A stretch of 64,000 bases of DNA, from the NCBI GenBank assembly GCA_019637685.1, contig JAHBVF010000005.1, positions 173,665 to 237,664 of the forward strand, read 5' to 3'. A program made the position numbers and the translations under genes. The DNA comes from Caldilineaceae bacterium. GTDB lineage: Bacteria; Chloroflexota; Anaerolineae; Caldilineales; Caldilineaceae. This document shows, piece by piece, positions 18,942 through 28,189 of this stretch (its first letter is position 1; the number at the start of each line of letters is the position of its first letter). The notes below the pieces were generated by a model. It saw nothing but the letters and a program-made list of their open reading frames with translations. It searched no databases and was not told where the DNA came from.

Positions 18942-20051
18942 ATGCAACAACTTCCTGTCATTCTCTTTGGCCTGGGCGGTGTGGGCCGGGCACTGGTGCG
19001 CCAGATTCTGGACAACCGGGACTTTCACGCGGATCAGTACGATCTGGAGATTCGCATTTTGGCCCTGTGCGACAGCCGCGCCGCGCTGATCGAGCCGACG
19101 GAGGGCCTGCACGACCAGCAGGTCGAAGAAGCCCTGGCCCTGAAAGTCGCAGGCCAATCTCTGGCCGGGCACGATCTGGGCGGCAGCCAGGACGATCTGG
19201 CCGCGATAGTGGACATTGCCGGTGTGCCGGGCACGCTTGTGGTCGACTGCACAGCCACCGATTACACCATTCCCGCCCTGCTCTTTGGGTTGGAGCGGGG
19301 CTACAAAGTTGTCCTGGCCAACAAAAAACCCCTCACCGTTCAGCAGGAGGTATACGACCGGCTCACCCGAGCCGGCGCCACCCCCGGCCATCCCCGCACC
19401 CTGGCCACCACCCGCTGGGAGACGACAGTGGGCGCGGGCCTGCCCGTCATCGCCACCCTGAACCGGCTGATTGCCAGCGGCGACGAAATCACGCGCATGG
19501 CCGGTACATTCAGCGGCACACTGGGCTATCTGATGACTGGTCTGCAAGAGGGGCGGCCCTTCAGCGAAGTGGTGCGGGAAGCCCACAGACTGGGCTACAC
19601 CGAGCCAGACCCCCGGGACGATCTGGGCGGCGTGGATGTGGCGCGCAAGGCGCTGATCCTGGCCCGCGGCCTGGGCTGGCGGCTCGATATGGCCGACGTA
19701 GCCGTGACCGGACTCTACCCCGATGCGCTTGCCGACCTGTCGGTGGCCGAATTTATGGCCGCGCTGCCCGATCTGGACAGCCATTTTGCCGGACTGGTGG
19801 CCGCGGCAGCCGCGGATGGCAATGTGCTGCGCTATGCGGCCACTGTGGAAAACGGCGCGTGTCTGGTCGGTCCTGTGGCCGTCCCGGTGGATAGTCCCCT
19901 GGGCCGTCTCTCCGGCACAGACAATCTGCTGGAAATCACCAGCCGCTGGTATCAGCCCAACCCACTGGTCATCCAAGGCCGGGGTGCTGGGGTGGACGCG
20001 ACCGCGGCGGGGGTGTTGAGCGATATTATCGAATTGGCGTTTACAAAATAG
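18942..20051 (+). CDS. hom: Homoserine dehydrogenase
   Basis: Reduces aspartate-semialdehyde to homoserine with NAD(P)H. The 369-residue product starts with a Rossmann motif (LFGLGGVGRALV) and contains ANKKPLT, the dimerisation/catalytic signature MAGTFSGTLGYLM, and the conserved EPDPRDDLGGVDVARKALILAR segment with the catalytic acidic and lysine residues. It ends without an ACT domain, the short form, so feedback control by threonine is not expected through that route. The ATG lies 3 bases after the aspartate-kinase stop; the site TAGGAG is inside the end of that gene, so the two are probably translationally coupled. Together with asd it completes aspartate to homoserine; homoserine kinase and threonine synthase are not in the window. 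Confidence 0.95.
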   Translation: MQQLPVILFGLGGVGRALVRQILDNRDFHADQYDLEIRILALCDSRAALIEPTEGLHDQQVEEALALKVAGQSLAGHDLGGSQDDLAAIVDIAGVPGTLVVDCTATDYTIPALLFGLERGYKVVLANKKPLTVQQEVYDRLTRAGATPGHPRTLATTRWETTVGAGLPVIATLNRLIASGDEITRMAGTFSGTLGYLMTGLQEGRPFSEVVREAHRLGYTEPDPRDDLGGVDVARKALILARGLGWRLDMADVAVTGLYPDALADLSVAEFMAALPDLDSHFAGLVAAAAADGNVLRYAATVENGACLVGPVAVPVDSPLGRLSGTDNLLEITSRWYQPNPLVIQGRGAGVDATAAGVLSDIIELAFTK

Positions 20052-20056
20052 GGAAC

Positions 20057-20126
20057 GAGTTGCGAGTTACGAATTGCGAGTTGCGCACGTACCGACGCAA
20101 CCCGCAATTCGTAACTCGCAATACGA
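20057..20126. repeat. Inverted repeat built of heptamer units
   Basis: TGCGAGTTACGAATTGCG (20061-20078) is perfectly complementary to 20103-20120; TTGCG (20081-20085) pairs with CGCAA (20096-20100). Each arm is a run of 7-base units of the type GA(G/A)TT(G/A)C. It lies between hom and asd, so a transcript would fold into a large hairpin without a U-tract. Confidence 0.75.
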
Positions 20127-20153
20127 GTTCTTACCCCATACGGAGAGACTCTT

Positions 20154-21257
20154 ATGCAACCCAACAAAATTCCTGTGGGCGTCCTGGGCGCAACCGGTGC
20201 GGTGGGACAGCGCTTTGTGCAGATGCTCCAGGGCCATCCCTGGTTTGAGATTACAGAATTGTGCGCGTCGGAGCGCAGCGCGGGCAAGCGCTACGCCGAT
20301 GCCTGCCATTGGATTCTGCGCGGCGATATGCCCGAACATCTGCGGGATGTGGTGCTGACCGAAGGCAAACCGGGCATCCACTGCCGCATTGTTTTCAGCG
20401 CGCTGCCCACTGGCCCTGCCACAGAGATAGAAGAACGGCTGGCCGCGGCGGGCTATATTGTGTGCAGCAACGCCAGCAGCCACCGCTACGACGCCGACGT
20501 GCCCCTGCTCATCCCCGAAGTGAACCCGGAGCATCTGGGGCTGATCGACATACAACGGCGGGCGCGGGGCTGGGAAGGTTTTATCACCACCAATCCCAAC
20601 TGTTCCACCACCCATCTGGTGGGCGCACTTCACCCCCTGCACCAGCGCTTTGGCTTAAAGAAAGTTTTTGTGGTTACAATGCAGGCCATCAGCGGTGCGG
20701 GCTATCCCGGCGTCAGCTCGATGGACATCACCGACAACGTGGTTCCCTACATCGGCAAAGAGGAAGAGAAGATGGAACAGCGGGAACCCCACAAATTGAT
20801 GGGGCTTTTCGACGGGGAGCGGGTGAATGTGCCTGATTTCGTCATCAGCGCGCACTGCAACCGGGTGGCCGTGCGCAACGGCCATCTCATCGCGATCAGC
20901 GCGGAATTCGACGAACGCCCCTCTCTGGAAGACGTGCGCGACGCCTGGCGTGATTATCGGCCCCTGGCCCAGCAATTGAAACTGCCCAACGCGCCCCAGC
21001 CCCCGATTCTGTACAGAGAAGAAGCAGACCGCCCTCAGCCCCGCATGGACCGGCTGGCAGGCAGCATCCCCGGCATGGCAACGGTTGTGGGCCGCCTGCG
21101 CGAAGACCCGCTTTTCCACATTAAATTCCTGGCCCTTGGCCACAATACCATCCGCGGCGCGGCGGGCGGCAGCCTGCTCAACGCCGAACTGCTGGTGGCC
21201 CAGGGCTATCTGGGCGCAGACGCCGCGGCCCTGGCCGGCACGCTTCAAAAGGCCTGA
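20154..21257 (+). CDS. asd: Aspartate-semialdehyde dehydrogenase (archaeal/fungal type)
   Basis: Converts aspartyl-phosphate to aspartate-semialdehyde with NADPH. The 367-residue product has a Rossmann GATGAVGQRF motif, the catalytic Cys150 in TTNPNCSTTH, the segment QAISGAGYPGVSS, and the C-terminal HNTIRGAAGGS typical of the archaeal/fungal subclass rather than the enteric one. GGAGAG precedes the ATG. It lies 102 bases after hom, separated by a heptamer inverted repeat, and is probably in the same transcript under the SAM riboswitch. It is followed by a terminator-like hairpin. With aspartate kinase and homoserine dehydrogenase it forms a complete three-step trunk pathway. Confidence 0.95.
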   Translation: MQPNKIPVGVLGATGAVGQRFVQMLQGHPWFEITELCASERSAGKRYADACHWILRGDMPEHLRDVVLTEGKPGIHCRIVFSALPTGPATEIEERLAAAGYIVCSNASSHRYDADVPLLIPEVNPEHLGLIDIQRRARGWEGFITTNPNCSTTHLVGALHPLHQRFGLKKVFVVTMQAISGAGYPGVSSMDITDNVVPYIGKEEEKMEQREPHKLMGLFDGERVNVPDFVISAHCNRVAVRNGHLIAISAEFDERPSLEDVRDAWRDYRPLAQQLKLPNAPQPPILYREEADRPQPRMDRLAGSIPGMATVVGRLREDPLFHIKFLALGHNTIRGAAGGSLLNAELLVAQGYLGADAAALAGTLQKA

Positions 21258-21263
21258 TGCAGA

Positions 21264-21320
21264 GAAGGGGTGAGCAGGCGGGGCGGTGATTCGCTTTGCC
21301 GTCTGCTCACCCTTTCTTCC
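21264..21320 (+). terminator. Terminator-like hairpin after asd
   Basis: 18-base arms (21264-21281 and 21299-21316), pairing with two wobbles, followed by a pyrimidine-rich CTTTCTTCCTT stretch. The loop is 17 bases. It separates asd from the next promoter. Confidence 0.65.
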
Positions 21321-21375
21321 TTCGCCTTTCCGCCCTCGCGCACTTTCCCCGCTGTATGGTGCTTCCCGTCACATC

Positions 21376-21384
21376 TGGTATAAT
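21376..21384 (+). promoter_or_regulatory. Extended -10 promoter
   Basis: TGGTATAAT is a consensus extended -10; transcription would begin near 21391. This rules out the two earlier in-frame ATGs (21296, 21356) of the following gene. Confidence 0.7.
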
Positions 21385-21430
21385 AGGCGAACGTGTCTCA
21401 AGAACTGCGATGGACGGAAAAGGTACCCCT

Positions 21431-22627
21431 ATGGATCAAGTGAAAACCATCCAGAGTTATCCCCTCGTTCTGGAAAATTTCGGTCTGGCCGCGATGAGCG
21501 ATCTATTCGACGATTGGGTTGTCTACCGGAATCTGGAACCGGTGGAACGTCGGTTAAAAGGACTGAAATCAGCTCGGGTGCAATTGGAGCTGAACATCAC
21601 GGGGATTCCCCGCAAGTTGGATGACGCCTATGCCCAGGTGGCTATGTGGATATTTGAGAAGGCCCAGGCATTGCGTCGGGCCCAGGTGAGTGAACTGCTA
21701 TTTATCGGTGATACTCTCTCCGGGGATGGCAAAGCGTATCAGAATTTATACGGTTTGTCCCAGTTGCCGGGAAGCTGTTTTATCGGCAGCGAAAAAGCAG
21801 ACCAGGAGCCGTGGTATTCCAAAGACGAGCAGACTGGTATCTTCTCGGCCAACCGCTGGGCACACTTGGCCGATTGGCTGGCCCTGGAAAAGAGCCAGGG
21901 GCTGAAGCTGGACAAAAACACCGTCGTCGTGATGGACATGGACAAAACCGCGATTGGCGCGCGCGGCCGCAATGACCGGGCCATTGACAGCGCCCGGCTG
22001 AAGGGACTCTATCGCACGGTTGGCAATGTGCTGGGCGACGACTTTGACGCCAAGCTTTTCGAGAGCCACTACGACACCCTCAACCACAACAAATATCACC
22101 ACGTAACCCAGGACAACCAGGACTACCTGGCCTATATGTGTCTTGTCCTCAACAATGGGACCATCGACTGTATAGATCTGATGGCCTCTATCGACAACGG
22201 CGGCATTGAGACCTTTCGCCAGTTTGTCCGCTATGTGGAGACCTGTATTGTGGGCGGAGGGCGTGTCAGCGAGGCAATGCGCCAGGCGCACACAGCGGTA
22301 CACACCAGTGTACAGGCGGGGGACCCCACCCCGTTCAAGAGCTTCCGCCGCCAGGAATTTCTGGCCACGCTGGAGCATATGAACAACCTGCCCGATGAGA
22401 TTCCCATGGCCGAACGGCTGCTGCGAGAGATTACCATCACCCAGGAAGTGCGGGAGACGGGCCTTTGGCTGCGGGAACGGGGCTGTCTGGTTATCTGCCT
22501 GAGCGACAAGCCAGACGAAGCTTCTGCGCCCAATCACCCCTCTCTGCGGGAGAAATTGCCCATCCATCGGGCGCAGACCCACGCTGTCGGGGTCAGCATT
22601 GCCCAGGCGCTGGCCGCGTTGGACTAA
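21431..22627 (+). CDS. HAD-like protein of unknown function
   Basis: A 398-residue product from ATG 21431, which has AAAAGG 7 bases upstream and lies after the promoter; ATG 21410 is the alternative. A central VVVMDMDKTAIGARGRND segment gives the DxDxT motif of the HAD phosphohydrolase superfamily near residue 170. A later CLVICLSDKPDEAS segment would fit HAD motif II (hydrophobic strand ending in Ser). An earlier LLFIGDTLSGDGKAYQNLY resembles the GDxxxD type of motif IV, but it lies before motif I, so the order is unusual. I do not recognise a named family. It is soluble, without signal peptide. It is monocistronic or followed by ftsH after 99 bases. A phosphatase or phosphotransferase is a guess from the fold only. 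Confidence 0.75.
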   Translation: MDQVKTIQSYPLVLENFGLAAMSDLFDDWVVYRNLEPVERRLKGLKSARVQLELNITGIPRKLDDAYAQVAMWIFEKAQALRRAQVSELLFIGDTLSGDGKAYQNLYGLSQLPGSCFIGSEKADQEPWYSKDEQTGIFSANRWAHLADWLALEKSQGLKLDKNTVVVMDMDKTAIGARGRNDRAIDSARLKGLYRTVGNVLGDDFDAKLFESHYDTLNHNKYHHVTQDNQDYLAYMCLVLNNGTIDCIDLMASIDNGGIETFRQFVRYVETCIVGGGRVSEAMRQAHTAVHTSVQAGDPTPFKSFRRQEFLATLEHMNNLPDEIPMAERLLREITITQEVRETGLWLRERGCLVICLSDKPDEASAPNHPSLREKLPIHRAQTHAVGVSIAQALAALD

Positions 22628-22726
22628 TCCTATCCAGCTTACTGAAGGAACCCGGCCCAGCCCGTATGCTAGTGAGGCAATCAATCGCGCCTTTTCTTTG
22701 AAACCGATAGTTGGAAAAACTACCCT

Positions 22727-24655
22727 ATGGCAGACAATCAGACCCCTAAGCAGGAGCCGCCCAAGCAATCGCCGAAGCCGCCCAATGGGGACAAAAACAA
22801 CAACGAACAAGACCCGAACGACCGCTTCCGACAGATATTCAACCGTAGTTGGGTGTGGATTATTATCGCGGTGGTCGTTATCTTTGGATATCGAATGTTG
22901 GCAAACCCCCAGGTCAATCCCGACGATCTGGTCGGGCTGAACGGAGTGGCCGAGGCCATTCGGACCAATCAGGCCCAGGAAATTGTGGTGCAGGGCGATG
23001 ATGTGACTGTCCACTTGACCAGTTCGGATCAGCTGCGCAGCCGCAAAGAGAGCGGTGAAAGTTTGCTGGAGTCACTCTCTGCCTTTGGAATCACAGCGGC
23101 CCAGCTCGCCGAGCTCCCCATCACAGTGGAGAAACCGTCCAACAGCAGCACAATTTTTAGCTGGCTGGTCATGTTGTTGCCAATGGTGCTGATCTTCGGT
23201 TTTGTCATCTTTATTATGCGCCAGGCAGGCGGCGCGGGACAGAACCGGGCCATGCAGTTTGGCCGTAGCCGCGCCCGCAAGATGGAAGAAGCCGATCGTC
23301 CCACCATCACTTTTGAGGATGTGGCCGGATCAGATGAGGCCAAACAGGAGCTGGAAGAGGTCGTCGAATTCCTGAAAGAACCCCAGAAGTTCGCGGCTCT
23401 TGGCGCACGTATTCCCAAAGGCGTGTTGATGGTTGGCTCGCCTGGCACGGGCAAAACCCTGCTGGCAAAGGCCGTGGCCGGAGAAGCAGGCGCGCCCTTC
23501 TTCAGCATATCCGGCTCGGAATTTGTAGAGATGTTTGTCGGCGTGGGGGCCAGCCGGGTGCGGGACCTCTTTGAGCAGGCCAAAAAAAGCGCTCCCTGCA
23601 TCATCTTTATCGATGAGATCGATGCGGTGGGCCGTCACCGGGGCGCGGGTATGGGCGGCGGCAACGACGAACGGGAGCAGACGCTCAACCAGATTTTGGT
23701 GGAGATGGACGGCTTCGACAGCGACACGACCGTTATTGTCATCGCGGCCACCAACCGGCCCGACATTCTGGACCCGGCCCTCCTTCGCCCTGGCCGATTC
23801 GACCGCAAAGTGGTGGTGGATCGCCCGGATCGTCGGGGACGGGAAGCCATTCTCAAAGTCCACGCCAAAGGCAAACCCTTAAGCCCTGACGTGAACCTGG
23901 ACACTATCGCACGCCAGACACCGGGAATGGTGGGCGCTGATCTGGAGAATCTGCTCAACGAGTCCGCTATTCTGGCCGCCCGCCGCAACAAACGCGCCAT
24001 CGATATGGACGATATTGTGGAATCCATCGAACGGGTGATGGCCGGCCCGGCCCGCAAAAGCCGTATATTGAGCGAAGAGGAACGGCGTATTGTGGCCTTT
24101 CACGAGGCTGGGCACGCAGTGGTGATGGCTTTGCTCCCCCACACCGACGAGGTAGGGAAAATCAGTCTTGTCAGCCGGGGGCAGGCGCTGGGTTATGTTA
24201 TGCCCCTGCCCAGCGAAGATCGCACCCTGCAAAGCCAGGCCGAATTTGAAGATCAGTTGGCTGGTCTGCTGGGAGGACGGGTGGCCGAAGAATTGACCTT
24301 TGAAGAAGTGACAACCGGCGCGGCCAACGATCTGGAACGGGTGACAAAGATGGCCAAGGCAATGGTTACCCGCTATGGAATGAGTGAAAAGCTCGGCCCT
24401 ATGCAGCTTACCCAGGGTGACACCAATCCTTTCCTGGGGATGGATTTGGGCGAACGTCGCCACTACAGCGAAGAGATCGCCCGCTCCATCGATCAGGAAG
24501 TGCGACGCATTGTGGAGAGTGCCTACGCCGTCGCCAAAGAAATTCTGACCGCCAATCAGGACAAATTGAAGCTGCTGGCCGAAACGCTGTTGGAAAAAGA
24601 AGTGATGGACAAGCAGGAATTCGACGAATTGATGGGGCTGGCTGCACCCGCATAG
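22727..24655 (+). CDS. ftsH: ATP-dependent zinc metalloprotease FtsH
   Basis: A membrane-anchored AAA+ protease that degrades misfolded and regulatory membrane and cytosolic proteins. The 642-residue product has a short charged, Pro/Lys-rich cytoplasmic start, a transmembrane helix (about 41-58), an extracytoplasmic segment, and a second helix (about 145-163). The AAA module has Walker A GSPGTGKT (237-244), Walker B IIFIDEID with Asp/Glu 296-297, and the second region of homology [20 protein letters not shown]. The M41 peptidase domain has HEAGH at 459-463. The length is normal for the family. The Shine-Dalgarno site is weak (TTGGAAAAA). It shares a terminator with the convergent LysM gene. 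Confidence 0.97.
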   Translation: MADNQTPKQEPPKQSPKPPNGDKNNNEQDPNDRFRQIFNRSWVWIIIAVVVIFGYRMLANPQVNPDDLVGLNGVAEAIRTNQAQEIVVQGDDVTVHLTSSDQLRSRKESGESLLESLSAFGITAAQLAELPITVEKPSNSSTIFSWLVMLLPMVLIFGFVIFIMRQAGGAGQNRAMQFGRSRARKMEEADRPTITFEDVAGSDEAKQELEEVVEFLKEPQKFAALGARIPKGVLMVGSPGTGKTLLAKAVAGEAGAPFFSISGSEFVEMFVGVGASRVRDLFEQAKKSAPCIIFIDEIDAVGRHRGAGMGGGNDEREQTLNQILVEMDGFDSDTTVIVIAATNRPDILDPALLRPGRFDRKVVVDRPDRRGREAILKVHAKGKPLSPDVNLDTIARQTPGMVGADLENLLNESAILAARRNKRAIDMDDIVESIERVMAGPARKSRILSEEERRIVAFHEAGHAVVMALLPHTDEVGKISLVSRGQALGYVMPLPSEDRTLQSQAEFEDQLAGLLGGRVAEELTFEEVTTGAANDLERVTKMAKAMVTRYGMSEKLGPMQLTQGDTNPFLGMDLGERRHYSEEIARSIDQEVRRIVESAYAVAKEILTANQDKLKLLAETLLEKEVMDKQEFDELMGLAAPA

Positions 24656-24683
24656 CAATCAAACGGCTGTAGTTGTGTCAAAC

Positions 24684-24723
24684 AAAAAAGGGTGACCTTT
24701 TCACAAGGCCACCCTTTTTGATT
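24684..24723. terminator. Bidirectional intrinsic terminator
   Basis: AAAAAGGGTGACCTT pairs with AAGGCCACCCTTTTT with one mismatch; an A-run on one side and a T-run on the other serve ftsH (+) and the LysM gene (-). Confidence 0.88.
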
Positions 24724-24785
24724 TTAACCCGATGGGCAATTATTCAGACTTTGGGTGCGACGCGCCTGAACAGGTACCCGGATAG

Positions 24786-25856
24786 CTATTTCTTCGCCCA
24801 CCGCACAAAAATGGATGCCATTCCCGTATCCTCAAAATAACGGACCTGGACTGTATGGCTGCCGGCGCTCAGGGCAATTTCGCCGCTCTTGTCCGTGGCG
24901 GGGTGGACGTTCCAGTCGTCGATGACCAGCGTACCATCCACATAGAGCCGCACGCCGTCGTCCGCGGTGGATGTAAACTGGTAGGTCGCCGCTTCGAAGG
25001 TGTTGATAGATGTCCACAGGACGCTGAACCCGTCGCTATTCACAGCACCGCTGGGGCTGCCCATACCCCAATCGAAGTGAATTTTCCCATCCACGCGGGT
25101 ATCCGCAGGTGTTCCGCTCAGATCTTTGTTATTAAAGTAGAGTGCCGTCCACGGCCCACCCGTTATAGCAGCAGGAGCGGGGGGGGGCGGTACGGGTGTG
25201 GGTTTGGGGGCCGGGCCGGGCGGCGGCGCATAGCCGCTGGGAATCCACAGTTTTTGCCCCACTAGAATCCGGTTGATACTGGTCAGATTGTTGGCCGCCA
25301 TAATGGCATAGGCGCTTGTGCCATAGCGCCAGGCAATCCCGCTCAGTGTGTCGCCATAGGTCACCACATACCAGAAACCAGCCGACGGAGCCGGGGCCGG
25401 GGCAGGTTCGCCCCAACCGGGAATACAAAGAGATTGTCCGCTGTATACATGATTGTAGTTGGTGATGGAATTGGCCTGCGCCAAACTGTAGGTTGAAATG
25501 CCGTACCAGGCCGCAATCCCGGACAGGGTCTCGCCATAGACAACAGTGTGATAGCGGGGGCAGCTACTATAACCCGTGGCAATTTTCAATCTTTGGCCCA
25601 CATAAATGTGATTGGCATTGGCAAGCCCATTGGCCAACATCAGCGCGGAGACAGTCGTGCCATAACGCCAGGCAATTTTGCTCAAGGAATCACCGGGCTG
25701 CACCACATACCAGGTGTAGTGGGCGTGGGGCGCATTGTCCGCGGTGGAGGATGGAGCGGCCAATACTGCATTGGGCAGTACCAGTGCAAGTATCCCCACA
25801 AGCAGAAAAACAGAAATAAGTCGATAGGGAGAGAAACGCCCCGTAAATTTGTCCAC
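24786..25856 (-). CDS. Secreted protein with three LysM domains and a PA14 domain
   Basis: A 356-residue product, GTG start with AAAGGA 7 bases upstream. A signal peptide (hydrophobic LLVGILALVLPNAVLA) is followed by three LysM peptidoglycan-binding domains at about 47-92, 97-143 and 162-207 (YVVQPGDSLSKIA, TVVYGETLSGIA, YVVTYGDTLSGIA). A Pro-rich linker and a C-terminal PA14-type beta-barrel from about residue 235 follow (YFNNKDLSGTP, TADDGVRLYVDGTLVIDDW). LysM binds GlcNAc-containing glycans. PA14 domains usually bind sugars. There is no catalytic domain, so it probably tethers carbohydrate or another cell to the wall. The PA14 domain resembles those in the gene at 45511. Confidence 0.92.
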   Translation of the reverse strand: MDKFTGRFSPYRLISVFLLVGILALVLPNAVLAAPSSTADNAPHAHYTWYVVQPGDSLSKIAWRYGTTVSALMLANGLANANHIYVGQRLKIATGYSSCPRYHTVVYGETLSGIAAWYGISTYSLAQANSITNYNHVYSGQSLCIPGWGEPAPAPAPSAGFWYVVTYGDTLSGIAWRYGTSAYAIMAANNLTSINRILVGQKLWIPSGYAPPPGPAPKPTPVPPPPAPAAITGGPWTALYFNNKDLSGTPADTRVDGKIHFDWGMGSPSGAVNSDGFSVLWTSINTFEAATYQFTSTADDGVRLYVDGTLVIDDWNVHPATDKSGEIALSAGSHTVQVRYFEDTGMASIFVRWAKK

Positions 25857-26065
25857 TGTAGTTTCCTTTCGCTGGATGGGATAAAGCCAAGTTTGACAAC
25901 TGCTGGCTCAATTCTCCGTGCTTTTCGATGGAATGTCAAGTGGCTCACGCCTGTAGGGTATCATTCAGATTGGGAGCGAATTTTTCCCCCTTTCTTCTCC
26001 TGTCAATAGAGCGGTATACTACTGGCTCAGCCACCCAGCCTGGCAAAGCCACAGCCAAAGAGGGC

Positions 26066-26130
26066 TGTATACACGGATAGAAAGGAACACAGATTTTTCT
26101 GATCCGTATTCCTTTCCATCCGTGTATACA
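26066..26130. repeat. Inverted repeat, possible miniature element
   Basis: 22-base arms (26066-26087, 26109-26130) with one mismatch, and a small CAGA/TCTG hairpin in the loop. It lies in the 377-base gap between the divergent LysM and YqeC-MocA genes, where I see no gene. The word ACGGATAGAA recurs in the inverted repeat near 30094. Confidence 0.6.
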
Positions 26131-26233
26131 AAAATTTCCCATTTCCTGCGCAAAAAACAAGAATTTCTCTGGTGGATTGCCAACCGAAATTGTAAACCGT
26201 CCATACAATCACAAGCCAACCCTTGCAGCTACT

Positions 26234-27613
26234 ATGCGTCTAACCGAAGCCATCCGCCTCTCAGTTCATTCCCCCCGCCCCGCTATCGTCGCCTTTACCG
26301 GCGCGGGGGGCAAAAGTACAGCCATTTTCCGTCTGGCCCAGGAGATTGTTGCCGACGGATTTCGGGTGGTGACGACAACCACAACCCGCATCGCGGCTGA
26401 ACAGATCGGTCTCGCGCCCATTCATCTGCTCACATCGGGCAATGAAATTGATTGGGCAGACCTGGAACAAAATCTGGACCGCTACGGCCACTGTCTGTTG
26501 TTGGCCGACGACCAGCCCCCCAAAGCGGTCGGCCTTTCACCCCATCTGGTGGACCTGCTGGCAGCCAGGGCCGAGGATTTGAATTTGGCTGCTGTGCTAG
26601 TGGAAGCCGACGGCAGCGCGCTGCGTCCAGCCAAAGCACCCGCGGCCCACGAACCAGTCATCCCTGACTCCACCACCCTTCTCATACCCGTTCTGGGGCT
26701 GGATGCCATCGGTCTGCCCGTGGCTGCCCCCCACATCCACCGGCCAGAATACCTGCGCCAGGTGCTGGCTATTGAGGACCCGGCCACCCGCCTCACACCA
26801 GAAATGGCGGTCCGGTTGCTGTGTCATCCCCAGGGCGGGGCCAAAGGCCGTCCAGCATCAGCCCGCTTTCTGCCCCTGCTCAACAAAGCGGACAGCCCCA
26901 CCCGGCGGCTGCTGGGAAGGTTGATCGCAAGCGGTCTGATGGGCAAGGAGCTAGCTTCTCTGCTGGCGACAACCGGCCACAGCCACACGGACGCGGTTTG
27001 GGAGCGCTGGGGACCGACCGCAGCCGTTGTGTTGGCCGCGGGTGGAGCCAGCCGTATGGGCAGGCCCAAACAGTTATTGGAAATTGCCGGACAAACGCTG
27101 GTGGAACGGGCGGCGCGGTTGGCCTTGGGGAGCGGGGCCACAGAAGTGCTCGTCGTCACAGGCGCGTATGGGGAGCAGGTGGCCGCGGCGCTGGTCAAAG
27201 TGGCCGCGGAAGCAAAAGGGAAGCTGCGGCTGGTCCACAACCCGGCCTGGCAGAGCGGGCAGGCATCCAGTGTACACAGTGCAGTTCGGGCGCTCTCTGC
27301 CCACTGCCAGGCTGCTCTGTTTTTTCCGGTGGATCAGCCGAACCTGCCGGTGGCGCTTCTCCGCCAACTCTGGCAGCGTTGGCGAAAAGGGGCGGATCGG
27401 GTGGCAACCGAAGTCGCAGGGGAAGTGCGGGGCGCGCCCGCCATTTTTGATCAGCGCTACTGGCCAGCGCTGCTCTCACTCGAAGGGGATCAGGGCGCTC
27501 GGCCTCTGTTGCGGGGTGGCGAGAAGCCAGTAGCAACGGTCTCCGCCCACGCTTCAATTCTGACAGATGTGGACACACCCGCAGAGTGGGCAACATTCAA
27601 TGGGAATCGGTAA
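26234..27613 (+). CDS. YqeC-like / MocA-like molybdenum-hydroxylase maturation fusion
   Basis: The likely start is ATG 26234 (459 residues); the longer TTG frame at 26177 has no better site. The N-terminal about 240 residues match the YqeC family (selenium/molybdenum hydroxylase accessory protein): Walker-like AFTGAGGKST, TTTTRIAAEQI, VEADGSALRPAKAPAAHEP, and PVLGLDAIGLPV. The C-terminal half, from about AAVVLAAGGASRMGRPKQLL, is a MobA-type nucleotidyltransferase of the MocA (molybdenum cofactor cytidylyltransferase) kind, with NPAWQSGQASSVHSA and the metal-binding FPVDQPNLP. Joining the two suggests one protein for cofactor tailoring of a molybdenum hydroxylase, but no xanthine dehydrogenase or CoxL-type gene is in the window. 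It converges with the CBS genes. Confidence 0.87.
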   Translation: MRLTEAIRLSVHSPRPAIVAFTGAGGKSTAIFRLAQEIVADGFRVVTTTTTRIAAEQIGLAPIHLLTSGNEIDWADLEQNLDRYGHCLLLADDQPPKAVGLSPHLVDLLAARAEDLNLAAVLVEADGSALRPAKAPAAHEPVIPDSTTLLIPVLGLDAIGLPVAAPHIHRPEYLRQVLAIEDPATRLTPEMAVRLLCHPQGGAKGRPASARFLPLLNKADSPTRRLLGRLIASGLMGKELASLLATTGHSHTDAVWERWGPTAAVVLAAGGASRMGRPKQLLEIAGQTLVERAARLALGSGATEVLVVTGAYGEQVAAALVKVAAEAKGKLRLVHNPAWQSGQASSVHSAVRALSAHCQAALFFPVDQPNLPVALLRQLWQRWRKGADRVATEVAGEVRGAPAIFDQRYWPALLSLEGDQGARPLLRGGEKPVATVSAHASILTDVDTPAEWATFNGNR

Positions 27614-27688
27614 CTGCCCGGGGGCGTCGCGCCCAAAGCCCGAATAGCGACGAGAATCGCGGACAAAGCCCTACAAACCCAAAAATTA

Positions 27689-28147
27689 TCACTCTGTTCT
27701 GGCTTTTTCTGCCTCCCAGGCAGCGGCAATCTTTGCGAAGATATCCGTCTCTGTCACCATTCCGATCACCCGCAACCGCTTGGGACTCTTTCCATCCCTC
27801 TCCACCACCGGCATCCCCGCGATTTTGTGGCGCAGCATCTCCGTCACCAGTTCCCCCACCTTGGCGTCCGGCCCTATGGTGACCACCTCTCTGGACATAA
27901 TGTCAGACACCCCCAGCCACTGCTCCTCCGCGCCCGGCTCATAGGCACTGCGCAGACTGTCGGCAGTTTCGGCTTCCAACACATCCGAATCACTGACAAT
28001 TCCCACCAGACAATTCTCATCATCCACCACAGGAAGGCGTCGAATATTGTGCTTGTCCATCAGGTCGCCTGCGTCCGCGGCCAGCGCGTCAGGGTGGATC
28101 GTAATGACGGGGGCGTGCATAATCTCGCGGACGGGAATACGGTGCAT
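27689..28147 (-). CDS. Tandem CBS-domain protein
   Basis: A 152-residue product, almost entirely a pair of CBS domains: VREIMHAPVITIHPDALAAD...LPVVDDENCLVGIVSDSDV and VSDIMSREVVTIGPDAKVGE...MPVVERDG...VIGMVTETDI. CBS pairs (Bateman modules) bind adenosyl ligands such as AMP, ATP or SAM and regulate partner proteins. No fused output domain is present, so it would act in trans or as a ligand sink. GGGAG lies 6 bases upstream of the ATG. It is the second gene of a probable - strand pair with a similar CBS protein 42 bases upstream. Confidence 0.9.
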   Translation of the reverse strand: MHRIPVREIMHAPVITIHPDALAADAGDLMDKHNIRRLPVVDDENCLVGIVSDSDVLEAETADSLRSAYEPGAEEQWLGVSDIMSREVVTIGPDAKVGELVTEMLRHKIAGMPVVERDGKSPKRLRVIGMVTETDIFAKIAAAWEAEKARTE

Positions 28148-28189
28148 GGAAGGCTCCCTGGATGGTTGTGGAGGTGATCAGCCCAAAAA

